From the NCBI GenBank assembly GCA_037355855.1, contig CM074764.1:4092001-4156000 (forward strand): 64,000 nucleotides of DNA, read 5' to 3'. The position numbers were made by a program, and so were the translations under genes. Source of the DNA: Pseudo-nitzschia pungens. Lineage: Eukaryota > Bacillariophyta > Bacillariophyceae > Bacillariales > Bacillariaceae. Within the stretch, counting starts at the first letter, position 1; the number at the start of each line of letters is the position of its first letter. Of the stretch, positions 44,501 to 56,935 are shown in pieces. The notes beneath the pieces are model-generated. The model saw only the letters and a list, made by a program, of their open reading frames with translations, had not been told where the DNA came from and did not search any database.

Positions 44501-47413
44501 GGATTTGGCAGGTTCAATAGCTCCACCAGTGGCAATAATCCCTCCAGCCCATCTGTCAAGAGCTTCCTGAAAGTCAACAGCCAATTCCTCACCGGATGTT
44601 GAGGAATCAGAGCCAGCACAAAACAAATCTGTGTCATCCACAAAGGCAAAACCCACAAGAGAAACCAGTTGCAGTGACAATGAAGTGAGAAGATGGACAC
44701 CATGCCCAGCCTGTTGCATCATTCAGAAGACAATTGTTGACACCAAGGCCCAAAGAGTTGGACCAATACCATTGCCTTGGCCACAACCACTGAGAGGAAC
44801 AGGTTCATCACCATACACAGGGCCGGACCGACCAAAGCCAGTTTTGATGTGGTGCTTGGCATGTTGCAAAGTAGACAGAAGAACTTCACATACATGTGCA
44901 GGAACCCCAAAGCTCTGGAGAGTGAGACCTGCAATGGGATGAGAGATTCTATCATAACAGCCCTTGGCATCATTCATAGCAACAGCACCGGATCTGCGCT
45001 TCTGCCTCAACACATCACAGATGAGCTTCTTGTTCAGGCAGGTGTTGATGGCCTTGTGGTGTTTCCTGCTTCCATGTTGATCAACAGCCACGGCATTGGC
45101 ATGTTCAGCATAGGCAAGAATGCGTCTACCAATCATCTTGTTGTTGATTTGGAACTCAGGAGACATCAGCTGAATAAGCCTCATCTTATCCACTCTATAT
45201 TCACCAGGTTTCTTGAAGATCTCAACATCAGTGATGACCTGCCAAGCAGAAGGAGAGAAGCCAACAATCAGTGGGACAGATCTCAGGAGAGTGTCAAACT
45301 TGTTCAACTGTGGATCAAGGGCAAAAGCCTTGTGGTGTGCAAAGCTCAAACAAGAAGGTTCACTGGCTGTGCGTTCCCTCTGGCGTTTCCAGGCAGCAGC
45401 ATTGTCAGCTGGACACACTGAATAGTCAAAGGGGGGCAAACTCAGGATAGAGTCAGGGACTTTGAGACAGGAAAGAAATTCAGAGAGGTATTTGTCAGTG
45501 GAAGGAGGAGGATTATATGTGCCATCAAGAACAAGAGTAGCAGCATGGGCAGTGCCGAGGTAGCCGAAATCTTGAATGAAGGAGGGATTCATGGAAGGAG
45601 TGCCAAGACACTGCTGTTGACGCCGGACATTGGATTCAGCCATAGCTGGTACCATAGTAGACTGAGATTCCAAGACCTGTTCAACACCATCATGGCCGAC
45701 TGCAATAGCTTGCAAGACTGCTGACTTGTTGACACGTCCCCGAATAGACCGAGCAGCAAGACCAAGCTCTCTTTGAAGACATTCCCTGCGCATCCTGGCA
45801 CGAATCTGGGAAGCATTCTGGTTGTGAGGTTGGCCTTCAGCAAGAAGGGCGTCCACCAGGCCTTGATTGAAGGAGTCTCTCCATGAGGGGGCCAATTTCT
45901 TCACTGCCCGGTATTGCTTGTAAGCTTGTTTCAGATGGAGGAGAGCACTGGAAAGGTCACTGTGTGCTCCTTTGTAGAGAGAAAGCTTGCATGCCAACCT
46001 TTTCAAAACAGTATGACTGGTGGACACACCCTGTCTCAACTTAACAACACGCCTCCAAAAGTCAATTGTATCACGATAGACTTGCAGCTTTGGGGACCAT
46101 GGAACCAGACCAGCTCTAGTGTGGCAGAGGTTGTGTTCAACAGAGAGTCTGAGAGAGGTGGAAGTTTCATGGAGTACTTCATATGTGGTGATGAGATCAG
46201 CGCGCACAGAAATATCCCCAGACTGAAACTGAGCCAGTAGGTGCTCCAGCTTAGCTTGGAGAGAAAACACTCCAGCCTTGAGAAAGCTGTGCCTCACTCG
46301 CTTGAAATACCGTTGGCGCAGATGAGGGTGGGAGGACTGTAGTTTGGAATGAGAGAATCTCACAGGAGGTGGAAGATGTTTGCCCATGAGGCTGCAATTA
46401 CAAACCTCAATCCAAAGCATTCTATGGTCAGATTCCATACCATGGGCACCACCAAAGGGACAATACCCAGCCCTGAGAACATCAACATTCTCAGAGACCC
46501 AAATGGCATCAATTGGGGTTCTGGTAGTGTTTCTGTTGTGAGTGGCAGGAGGAGAAGACTTACTATGAAGGGTAAGAATGGCCTCTCTGAAACCCAGAGC
46601 CTGGAGCTCAAAAGACAAGCCATCCGTCCTGACATCAGCATTCTGGTCAATCCCAACAATGACCTGGTCACCTGCACCCAGGCAGGCCTGAAGGGCAGCA
46701 GTGAAATCCCTGTGAAAAAGAATGCATGGATTAGGACTGAAAAGATTTTCAGCTGCTTGAAAGTAGCGGCACTGTTGATTCCAGACTGAACCAAGATCCC
46801 TGTCATTTTCAACAGGGCAGTAAGCAGAAAACATAGTGACAGTGTAGCCATCCCTGCCTTGAAACGTGACAAAGGACCATCTTCCAAGACCAGAAGGATC
46901 AGCCCCATGGGCAATCTTGTGGGAACTGAACAGTTGATCAATGGAAAACCCGGTGCCACCAGGCTGAAGCCATGAACAGTCAGAAGCTTCATGCTTGTTG
47001 TTAGCAAGATAGGAAAAACTTGAGGGACTGACATTCTTCATGCGCCGATTAAAAAGATCACAGGGAAGGAGCTTGGATTCATTCAAACAATGTTCAGCAA
47101 AAAGCGCCACACTTGCATTGCTCTTGACAAATTGCCGGGAGTTGTGCTTGGACCTGGACATAAAGGCAGCTCTACGTTGGGGTCCAATGTTTTGGAAGGT
47201 GATAATGGTGGAATTAGATGATGGAGCTTGGGGAAAGGAATGACCAAAACTGTCAGAATCCTTAGCAGCAAGAGAGTCTCCATGAAGAGTTAATTGGACA
47301 AAATGAGGGACAGGGGAAGAGTCGGAGGAGGAAAAGGGAGAAACAGTAGAAGCATTGATGGGATTTGGAGTGTAAGGCATCCCATCAAACCTCATACCAG
47401 AAGAGCTAACCAT
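41588..47413 (-). pseudogene. LINE ORF2: endonuclease, RT and RNase H, one in-frame TGA
   Basis: The likely start is ATG 47413 (MVSSSGMRFDG), overlapping the ORF1 stop as ATGGTTAG. The frame is open further upstream to 47485. Endonuclease motifs are ITFQNIGPQ, LFAEHCLNE, VIVGIDQNADV, PIDAIWVSENVDV and GMESDHRML. RT motifs are LIVGFSPSAWQVITDVEIFK, AVAMNDAKGCYDRISH, SGCGQGNGIGPTLWALVS and GFAFVDDTDLFCAG. A TGA at 44725-44723 sits between STIVF and MMQQAGHG in the same frame. After it come RNase H (VCDGSFDPELL, YRSELAGIIGVL, IALDGDTALKQAQ, NHQVDSMAKAF) and CPLCDADNEKVSHVLSC. Apart from that codon the frame runs about 1940 residues. RNase H plus APE endonuclease suggests an I/R1-type LINE; the clade is not proven. 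Confidence 0.88.
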
Positions 47414-50400
47414 GATCAGAAGGAAACCGAGTCTGTCGCACGGAAGAAAGAGTGGCCAGAGCTGATTTGGTGGAGACATTGGCATGGCTCAAATCACTGA
47501 CACTAGCATCATGGCTGGAAGAGAATGCAATTGCAGCAACTCCAAGCCTCAATGCAGAGGCTGCGTCTTCCTCACCACCAGCAGCAGGAACTGCAGTTGA
47601 GGCATCAGGAGAGGCCACAGGGAGGTCACCAGCCATGGCATTATGGGGAGGGTCAGGAACTTCAGGGGGAACATCAGGAGAGATACCAGGGGAGGCATCA
47701 GTCTTGGCAGCAGTGGGAGAATCACCTCCAGGAGAAGCATCACTTGCAGGCGGTGAAGCCTGGACATCAGTGAGATTGGAAGTGCCGGTCGCTAAAGTAT
47801 CCATAGATTGAGAGTCATCAAAGCCTCCACCACCACTGTCAGCACGGGCTTGGAGGTTAAAGTGCAAATCCAGATCAAAAGTGAGGTCTGGGGTAAGGTC
47901 AACTGACAAGTCATCATCAACAAGTTCCCAATCTCGTGCATCCCCATCACCAAAAAAGGGAAGAGAGTCATCCTGCATTGGATCTGCAGCAGGTGCAGTT
48001 TCCACAACACAATTGACAGCAGCATCCCAATGGTAAGCTTCCATGTCAGTCAAGCACTCAGAAGAGAACCATTGTCGAACACAAGAACCATAATGAGCTT
48101 CCAGTATAATAGGCAGGAAAGACAACATGGCCATTGCTTCAGCCTTGGTAGTGATATTGTACAAAGCAAGGATCTCGCCTCGGTATGAACTGGTATCAAC
48201 AGAAAGAAAAAGAGGCCATGACCAATTGTCACGGGTTCTGATGCCCAGAAGCACACTGCGCAGTGTCTTCAAACCCAGCCCTTGGCCCAAGTCAACTGGA
48301 AGATCAAGATCAACTACCCCCAGAACAGGAGCAGTTTCATGGCTCTCAATAAATTTGGCTTGGCGGTGCTTAGCCTGGCGAACAGTCTTGAGCTTGGAGG
48401 GGGGAAGAGGTCTGTCAGAAGGATTGGTAGCTGTCTCAATAAACTTGTAGAATTAACCATCAGGTAAAGAGGCAATGTCTGAAGGTTTGCAACGGTTGAA
48501 CTGGGCTTTGAGGAGCTTAACAGTTCGGGCGCGCTTTGTAGCATCACATAAAACATGAGCAGCCAGAACCGGATTGGGATCAGGAGTTCTGGAGTTGTCA
48601 AGGCTGATAGTCTTCCTGATAACAGCAATAGGACATGCCTGAAACCTGGGATGAGTCTGAAGCAATTCGTTGTAGTGGTCAAGATCAAAACTCTGCATGT
48701 AAGATCCAAGGAGAAAGCCACAGGTGACAATAACTGGGGCCTGTATGTGGTCATATTTCAGGTCCATGTCACGGTCTCTGAGCCTCTGGAGCAATTGTGC
48801 TGAAAAGAGTTTCTCCAGGGAAGCACTGTGTCCCAAAAAGAAGCGTAGATGAGGAGCAGTTCTACTGCGAAGCCAGAGCTGAGCAACATACAATTCCAAG
48901 GTCTTCCTGTCAGGAAGTGTCGTCCAAAACTTGGTAACAGGCTTGGCCTTGGGGTTGAGCCTGGCTCTTGAGGGAAAAACATACAACACCAGGCGCTTGT
49001 CAACAGTCCATAGAAGATCCAAAGCGTCCTTGAGAGACTTGAGCAGCTCATCATACAGGTCCCCAGGGCGTTGTGACATCAACCTTGGAAGGGACAGAGT
49101 GACATAAGAACTATGAGAACACTTGGTGCCAGCAGTTACATCCACTGGAGCTCTAGAATCACTGGAGCAAACCCCTTGGCGTTGGAGGAAATGCCCAGCA
49201 GAAGAGGACAAGACAGTAGCATCACCACCACCAGGAAGAAAGGACACTGATTTGGAAGCGGAAGATTTGGAAGTGGAAGCATCATCAGCCACTGGTGGCG
49301 CAGGTGTAGGAGGGCGCTTCTTGAAATGCCAATGAGAGCCAAGCACCTGATTGGCTGCCCACCATACTTTGCCTTCAGTGCTAGGCAGAAGGTTGCCCTC
49401 ACAATACAGGTCATCAAAACACTCAGGAGACATCTTGACCAAACCAATAAGACATTTCTTCAGAGCCTGGCCAGATGGTTGCTTGGTCCAGGCTGGGGCA
49501 GAGCCTTGAAAGCAAGCAGAGGCAATAGAAGCCAAGGAAGCTACAGAGGCATTGCGCCAGTCTGGAGTGTCCGGAAAAACCTGAGCATAAACAGGAGGGA
49601 TGGCAGACCGGCAAATATCATGGATGGATTTCTTGTCTTTACCCTCCTTCTTGCTGAAGAAGTGTGTAGGGCTTGGACACCCAGCCCATAACCGGTTACC
49701 AGTTGGAGATTTTCGAAAGGCATGAATTGCAGACGGGATAGGAGACTTGCCAGAACAGGGGCCCTTACCATAAAAACACCAGAAGAAGGAAGCGGAATGA
49801 GCCCTGTTGGCAGCAGCCAGAGCCTCCTGGCGTTGGGATTGGCATACTTGCTGCTGAGAGGGATCAGACTTCTGGGCAGAGGAAAAGGCAAGAGTAGATT
49901 GCTTGAGGATAGATGAAGCAGGGACCTTGCCTGAGGTCCCAGAGCCCTTTGGCAGCTGGGAGCCTGCCGGGTTGGACCCCGGCTGCTGGGAGACCGGGGG
50001 CCGGGGTCCAGACTGCTGGAAGCCCTGCTGCTGGGAGCCCTGCTGCTGGGAGCCCTGCTGCTGGAAGCCTGAGGACTGGGAGCCTGAGGACTGGGAGCTG
50101 ATCATCTTGGGGTCTGACAGCAGAGTACCTGACGACTGAGAACCTGACAGAGTACCTGACGGCGGAGGACCTGACTCCTGGGAGCCTAGCTGAGAAGCTG
50201 TTGACAGAGAAGAAGTGTGCAAGGAATCCCCTGGTGTAGAGTCCCCTGGTGCAGATTCCCCTGGTGCAGATTCAGTGCCAAGCATATCAACATCAGAAAG
50301 CACACCTGCAGATGAGGACACAGACGAAGATGAAGACATATCATCAACAGAAGACCCATGCATAGAGGATGAAGAGGCTGATGAGGCAGAGGAAGAGGAT

Positions 50401-50600
50401 GATCTGGTATCAAGAGTAGGAGAGGGAGTAGTAAGAGCAGAGGTGACACTAGAATGTCTTGGAGGGGTCTTTTGCACAAATGGGCGCTTGTTAGACCGAG
50501 TCCCAGAGGCAGACCTAGCAGAGGAAGGAGGCGCGGAAGATCTTTTCTTCCGGGAAGCTGCTTGGGAGGTGGGCCACCCCTTAGTGGGAGGGGGAGGCAT
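47406..50600 (-). pseudogene. LINE ORF1 with one in-frame TAA
   Basis: The likely start is ATG 50600 (MPPPPTKGWPTSQ); the frame is open upstream into the 5' repeats. The N-terminal third is Ser/Gly/Gln-rich. The middle holds a Cys-containing block (FFWCFYGKGPCSGKSPIPSA, NRLWAGCPSPTHFF) and RRLMLYVFPS-like strands. The frame stops at TAA 48455-48453 after SLPDG and resumes in the same frame with FYKFIETATNPSD, running to TAG at 47406. The C-terminal part is acidic and Pro/Ala-rich. ORF1 proteins usually bind LINE RNA; no RRM or CCHC motif is visible, so the fold is unknown. Confidence 0.7.
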
Positions 50601-50639
50601 TGTACCAGAAGTGGAGCACTGAGGGCAGATGACAAATGC

Positions 50640-51650
50640 CGGGGCAGGAGAAGCACCGGTGGAGGGCAAATCAACAGCAGAAAACCTCCAGTAGAGTGCA
50701 GGAGCAACAACTGAAACGCCGCGCTTGAAAGGAGAAGCACCGGTTGAGGGCAATCAGCAGCAGAAAACCTCCAGTGGATTGCAGGAGCACCAACTGAAAC
50801 GCCGCGCTTGAATGGAGAAGTACCCGGTGTTGACAAAGGCCGGGGCAGGAGAAGCACCGGTTGAAGACAAAGGCCGGGGCAGGAGAAGCACCGGGTGAGG
50901 GCAAAGGCCGGGACAGGAGAAGCACCAGTTGAGAGCAAAGCAACAGCAGAAAACCTCCAGTGGATTGCAGGAGCACCAACTGAAACGCCGCGCTTGAATG
51001 GAGAAGTACCCGGTGTTGACAAAGGCCAGGGCAGGAGAAGCACCGGTGGAAGACAAAGGCCGGGGCAGGAGAAGCACCGGGTGAGGGCAAAGGCCGGGAC
51101 AGGAGAAGCACCAGTTGAGAGCAAAGCAACAACTGAAAAGCAAGCAGTTGAGTGTTGGACCAACAGCAGACACGCCTCTTGGATGTGCAAGTGCCAGGTG
51201 ATGACAAAGGCCGGGGAAGGAGAAGCACCGGTTGAAGACAAAGGCCGGGGCAGGAGAAGCACCGGGTGAGGGCAAAGGCCGGGACAGGAGAAGCACCAGT
51301 TGAGAGCAAAGCAACAACTGAAAAGCAAGCAGTTGGGTGTTGGACCAACAGCAGACACGCCTCTTGGATGTGCAAGTGCCAGGTGATGAAAAAGGCCGGG
51401 GCAGGAGAAGCACCGGTTGAGGGCAAAGGCCGGGGCAGGAGAAGCACCAATGGAGGGCAGATCAACAGCTGAATAGCAACCTGTTGGGTACGACACTGCA
51501 CTGGGATGTAAAAGGGCCAGGGGATGACAAAGGCCGGGGCAGGAGAAGCACCGGTTGAGGGCAAATCAACAAACTGAAAAGCACCTGTTGGGAGACAAAA
51601 GCCGGGGCAGTATAACCACCAGTGTAGTGCAGAGGCCACAATAGAAACGC
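50640..51650 (-). repeat. LINE 5' untranslated tandem monomers (34-bp unit in about 187-bp blocks)
   Basis: The plus strand repeats GGCCGGGGCAGGAGAAGCAC followed by CGGTTGAGGGCAAA, 34 bp, with variants. Longer blocks recur at 187 bp: CAACAGCAGAAAACCTCCAG at 50755 and 50942, and AGCAAGCAGTTGRGTGTTGG at 51141 and 51327. A 34-bp unit shifts frame each copy, so all three frames look open; these are not proteins. The position directly before ORF1 suggests a promoter-like role, as with mammalian L1 monomers; this is inference. Confidence 0.85.
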
Positions 51651-52038
51651 CGCTTGGGTGCAGAAATGCCAGGGTATAGGTTGTATGCTGGGAAACAGGG
51701 TACAGCAGCAACAACAGGTCCAACGTTGGTCTGGACAAGAAAAAATTCCAGGGGAACCAAAAGAAAAGACTGGAGCACTACCAGAAGAGTCACGTTGGAA
51801 ACCCACAGAGGTGCTCTGGAGTTACAGAATTTAGAAACTCCAGTAGACCACTGCAAATCGTGTAGAAACTGCAGCAATAGGCTTGTAGACTTATAGGGAC
51901 CAAAAGGGAACAGGGCAGCTGCTTGCGTAGAAACCAGGGGCTTTAGTAGGAATACTTAGGGACCGGGGGATATCAATGGCAGGGCACACTTAAAAGGCTC
52001 AGGAGGGAACTTGAAGTTCAAACTCGCAAGTACTTATA
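51651..52038 (-). other. LINE 5' untranslated region, inner part
   Basis: Contains GCTTGCGTAGAAACCAGGGG, TACTTAGGGACCGGGG and AACTTGAAGTTCAAAC. Similar phrases recur at 58860-59300, which shows that the LINE leader continues on the far side of the 52039-58722 insertion. No gene. Confidence 0.75.
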
Positions 52039-52539
52039 CGTCCGAAAACTGGTTCGCGACCCCTCCCAAGAATTTATTTAGGGGGGTCGCGATTTATTCC
52101 TGGCTCATTTTGACGTAGCTCGATTCCTAGCTCTCTCGCGATTCGCAACCTCAATCGCGACCGCCTAACTACCTCAATTACGAGAAAATACGAGAAAAAA
52201 AAATAAAATTCAAACTCGACCCAATTTTTTTTTCAATCTGACTCATTATTACCGACCCTACCATCATTATATATTATGAGACTGTTGCAGAAATTCACTC
52301 CCAAAAATTGATTTCTCATCCCGACACAAAGTATTTCCCATCACACCCCTCAAGAAATTCATCACAAAAATCACAATTATTACCCGAAGCCCAGGAATCG
52401 CGACCCCCATGAAAAAAAATTTTGAAACACTATGATGCAAAATATAAGTCTTTCTTTTGATAAATATTGATATTACTCTAATAATTGTTTATTCTCTGTT
52501 CAATTTTCTCACACACGCACACACAAATTTTGGTTCGTT
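52039..52539. other. Left terminus of the satellite-rich element
   Basis: TIR followed by scattered TCGCGA subterminal motifs (52080-52165, 52390) and AT-rich DNA. No gene. Confidence 0.7.
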
Positions 52540-52860
52540 AAAAGAAGAAGTCGTCCTTGAAATCGTCGTCGCTCTTCGTTTCGATCGTCCTTGTCTGCGT
52601 CGTCCTTGAAGTCGTCGTTGCTTCTCGCTTCGATCGTCTTCGTCCTCCCTGAAGTCGTCATTGCTCTTCGCTCCAAATTGCCTTCCTCTTCGTCGTCCTC
52701 CCTGAAATCGTCGTCCTCTCTGAAATTGTCGTTGCTCTTTGCTTCGATTGGCTTCGTCGTCCTCTCTGAAATCGTTGTTGCTCTTCGCTTCGATCGTCTT
52801 CGTCGTCCTTGAAATCGTCGTTGCTCTTTGCTCCGATCGTCTTCGTCCTCATGCACACCA
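52540..52860 (-). repeat. CGACGA minisatellite, inverted relative to 1430-2095
   Basis: The reverse complement gives GACTTCAGGGAGGACGA, GATCGAAGCGA and AGCAACGACGA in irregular order, as at 1430-2095. Open frames come from the repeat. Confidence 0.85.
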
Positions 52861-53729
52861 CACAAATTTTGGTTCAAACGATTTTTAAATAATGGTCATC
52901 GTGATAATTTCATCCATACCGGTATCTGTACTGCCAGTAAAGGTCTCCTCACATCGCATCATATTTCATCAGTTGCAATCGCATCATTTTGTCAGTTGCG
53001 ATCCCATCATATTTGTCTTGCGATCGCAATATGTGTCAGTTGCCCCGTCGCATCATTTTTCGCATCATTTTTCACATCATTTTTCAGTTGCCCCGTCGAA
53101 TTAAAGTTGATTCTTCCCTATCAGTAGCAAGCAGGCAACTCAATGCAGAATTAGAACAATTGAAATCCATTATCAATACCCCAGATCTTGATGTGCTTCA
53201 CTCACCGTTGCATTATATTTCATTTGCCGTTGCATCCTATTTCATCAGCAGTTGCGGTCGCCTCCCTATCAGGAGCAAGCAGGCAAGTCAATGATGCACA
53301 GTTAGACGAATCAAAATCCATTATTAATACCTCCTCCAACCTTGATGTGGTTCACTTACCATTTCCATCTCATTATATTTCAGTTGCCGTCTTTCTTGTT
53401 CCGTTCCGACCCAAAATTATGTGAAGTAAGATTTACGACACATGCATTTTCTGTCATGCATGTGTTTGCCGAGAATTGATTTCTTCTACATGATAGCAGT
53501 AGAGTTACTACTAGTAGTATGTACCGTACTGAAGTAATAGTAGAAACCAGTAGAAAGCTGATGATGGTGATATCGCGCGCCACCTAAACCACAGAGAGCC
53601 AGCCCCGCTGCGCCATAATTTTGGACTACCTCTTATGTACTACTACCTACGCACTGCAGTAGTATGTAGCAGCAGTGTATAACTGTACTACTACTACAAG
53701 CAGCAAGAATAGTACTACCTCAGTGAATA
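52861..53729. other. Short-repeat DNA within the satellite-rich element
   Basis: CATCATATTTCATCAGTTGC and CGCATCATTTTTC phrases recur from 52950 to 53240, and a longer phrase CCCTATCAGKAGCAAGCAGG occurs near 53117 and 53263. From 53400 to 53730 there are TACTACTA-type runs. No gene. Confidence 0.6.
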
Positions 53730-55490
53730 TACCATCAAATCAAATATCTGAATGAATCTGGCCATTCTTTGTGTGATTCCAGTGTGAATATTTCTCATCC
53801 TATGCATGGGCAAGACTATTCAAAAAGAAGTATTCAAAAATCACCAATAATTTGGATGTCACCACTGAATAATTAGTAGTTGGCCCACTACTGCGGAATT
53901 TACTAGAAAATACTGTAAAATCACATATCTGAATGAATCTGGCCAATCTTTGTGTGATTCCAGTGTGTATATTCCTCATCCTATGCATGGGCAAGAGTAT
54001 GCAAAAAGAAGTATTAAAAAATCACCTATAATTTGGGTGTCACCACTGAATAATTAATATTTGGTCCACTACTGCAGAATTTACTAGAAAAAAGTACCAA
54101 ATCACATATCGGAATGAATCTGGCCAATAGTTGTGTGATTCCAGTGTGAATATTCCTCATACTGTGCATGGGCAAGAGTATGCAAAAAGAAGTATTCAAA
54201 AATCACCAATAATTTGGGTGTCACCACTGAATAATTAATATTTGGTCAACTACTGCGGAATTCACTAGAAAAAAGTACCAAATCACATATCTGAATGAAT
54301 GCGGCCAATAGTTGTGTGATTCCAGTGTGAATATTCCTCATACTGTGCATGGGCAAGAGTATGCAAAAAGAAGTATTCAAAAATCACCAATAATTTGGGT
54401 GTCACCACTGAATAATTAATATTTGTTCCACTACTGCGGAATTTACTAGAAAAAAGTACCAAATCACATATCTGAATGAATGCGGCCAATAGTTGTGTGA
54501 TTCCAGTGTGAATATTCCTCATACTGTGCATGGGCAAGAGTATGCAAAAAGAAGTATTCAAAAATCACCAATAATTTGGGTGTCACCACTGAATAATTAA
54601 TATTTGTTCCACTACTGCGGAATTTACTAGAAAAAAGTACCAAATCACATATCTGAATGAATGCGGCCAATAGTTGTGTGATTCCAGTGTGAATATTCCT
54701 CATACTGTGCATGGGCAAGAGTATGCAAAAAGAAGTATTCAAAAATCACCAATAATTTGGGTGTCACCACTGAATAATTAATATTTGTTCCACTACTGCG
54801 GAATTTACTAGAAAAAAGTACCAAATCACATATCTGAATGAATGCGGCCAATAGTTGTGTGATTCCAGTGTGAATATTCCTCATACTGTGCATGGGGAAG
54901 AGTATGCAAAAAGAAGTATTCAAAAATCACCAATAATTTGGGTGTCACCACTGAATAATTAATATTTGTTCCACTACTGCGGAATTTACTAGAAAAAAGT
55001 ACCAAATCACATATCAGAATGAATCTGGCCAATCTTTGTGTGATTCCAGTGTGAATATTCCTCATCCTATGCATGGGCAAGAGTATGCAAAAAGAAGTAT
55101 TAAAAAATCACCAATAATTTGGATGTCACCACTGAATAATTAGTATTTGGTTAACTACTGGAAAATTTACTAGAAAAAAGTACCAAATCACATATCTGAA
55201 TGAATGCGGCCAATAGTTGTGTGATTCCAGTGTGAATATTCCTCATCCTATGCATGGGCAAGAGTATGCAAAAAGAAGTATTCAAAAATCACCAATAATT
55301 TGGATGTCACCACTGAATAATTAATATTTGGCCCAGTACCGCAGCATTTAGTAGAAACTGCTGTAAAATCAAATATGTGAATGAATCTAGTCAATATTTT
55401 GTGATTCCAGTGTGAATATTTCTCATCCTATGAATGGGCAAGAGTATGCAAAAAGAAGTATTCAAAAATCACCAATGGTATGGATGTCAC
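53730..55490. repeat. 181-bp satellite, nine to ten copies
   Basis: The unit contains TCTGAATGAATGCGGCCAAT, GTGTGATTCCAGTGTGAATA, GCATGGGCAAGAGTATGCAA and TTGGGTGTCACCACTGAATA. Central copies (54280-55010) are almost identical and spaced exactly 181 bp; outer copies diverge, as expected for unequal exchange. The 92-codon minus-strand frames repeated at 181-bp spacing are an effect of this. Confidence 0.92.
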
Positions 55491-56230
55491 CATTGAATAA
55501 CTGAATAGATCACCTGGTGACAAATGCTTCGCAGCAAAAATATTTCTATTGCATCGTGATGTAGCAAAAGACATTCCCGTGATGGGACTCGAACCAACAA
55601 TACCAACTGCATACAATCCAGTAGTGCCACTATTACTGTCTACTGCTGCTAAACAGGTGTTCTCTCCATGTTTTAATGCTACCACCATCTCGGGGAAGGC
55701 TCATCCTGTATAATATGTACCAACAGTAAGGTACCGTACCTCCACCACTTCGCGCCAAAAGATTTGTACCAGTACCGTACGTACAGTATACACTGTACTG
55801 GAAACCTACACATCCCCTGCCTATACATACATACGTACTACTAGGTACTATGTATGCAGACATGTCATTTTTTCTTTTACTAAGACTGTAGACTTAGTAC
55901 TGTAATCTACGTACATTGCTGTCATTTTTTCCAGTCAGCCTGTACAAACAGTACTGTTACCTACGTACATTATGTGCATCATCGCAGTGAATTTTGTGTG
56001 TTGTTGTTCGATTTTCCGCCCCACATCTCCCTCCCGGAGGATGTGTCATAATTTTCATTTTCATTTTCGTTTCAATTCTTGCATCGGAATATTCTGGCCG
56101 GTCCAGTTTAACCTAGCCATCAGGCACCGGGACCATCTCTTTTGAAAAAGACACACATGCTGTGGGGAGCTTGAGAACGGCCGCTCTTGCTTTCTGCTCT
56201 GTTGTCTGATTCATATCACGGAGGTCGGGT
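55491..56230. other. Unique-looking DNA within the satellite-rich element
   Basis: Runs of GTACC/TACGTA occur between 55700 and 55980. No coding frame with family resemblance. Confidence 0.5.
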
Positions 56231-56439
56231 GTGTTGAAGTCCTGGAACTACCTGGCTTACCCAGATATACGACGTACTGATATTGAAAACAACGAAGACG
56301 AAAATCACAACCGATTGGTGCGGAGACGGACGACGACGACGACGACGAAGGTACGATCGCTCCAGAGATGGCCGACGGGGGTACAATCGCTCCAGAGAGG
56401 GACGATGGGGGTACGATCGCTACGATCGCTTCGGACGGG

Positions 56440-56935
56440 GACGACGAGGGTACTAACAGTTTGTCGTTGTTGTTTTTTGAATTTCGTCTTTCCAGAGAAA
56501 AACGACAGGGACGACGAGGGTACGATCGCTACGATCGCTTCGGACGGGGACGACGAGGGTACGATCGCTACGATCGCTTCGGACGGGGACGACGAGGGTA
56601 CGATCGCTACGATCGCTTCGGACGGGGACGACGAGGGTACGATCGCTACGATCGCTTCGGACGGGGACGACGAGGGTACGATTGCTACGATCGCTTCGGA
56701 CGGGGACGACGAGGGTACGATCGCTACGATCGCTTCGGACGGGGACGACGAGGGTACGATCGCTACGATCGCTTCGGACGGGGACGACGAGGGTACGATC
56801 GCTACGATCGCTTCGGACGGGGACGACGAGGGTACGATCGCTACGATCGCTTCGGACGGGGACGACGAGGGTACTAACGGTTTGTCGTTGTTTTTTTAAA
56901 TTTCGTCTTTCCAGAGAAAAACGACACCCCTACGA
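56440..56935. repeat. 39-bp minisatellite, about nine units, with duplicated flanks
   Basis: The unit reads GGACGACGAGGGTACGAT then CGCTACGATCGCTTCGGACGG. A multiple of three, it would encode 13 residues (GTIATIASDGDDE) per unit. The flanks GTACTAACRGTTTGTCGTTG and TTTCGTCTTTCCAGAGAAAA occur on both sides (56450 and 56870), so the array expanded within a duplicated segment. Coding status is not supported. Confidence 0.9.

Noticed and set aside
44723..44725. Selenocysteine or Trp recoding of UGA
   Set aside because: No SECIS-like evidence, TGA ends the F-box gene, and CGA decay explains the sites more simply.
50671..51738. Frames of 219-436 codons over the LINE leader
   Set aside because: The 34-bp unit cycles through frames and keeps all of them open.
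54283..55080. Four similar minus-strand frames of 84-92 codons
   Set aside because: Spaced exactly 181 bp apart within a satellite array.
53730..55490. Possible CRISPR array
   Set aside because: 181-bp tandem units without short repeats and spacers; eukaryotic satellite.
56231..56899. 222-codon frame with a 13-residue repeat
   Set aside because: The 39-bp minisatellite is a multiple of three, so it stays open by chance; no start context or family.
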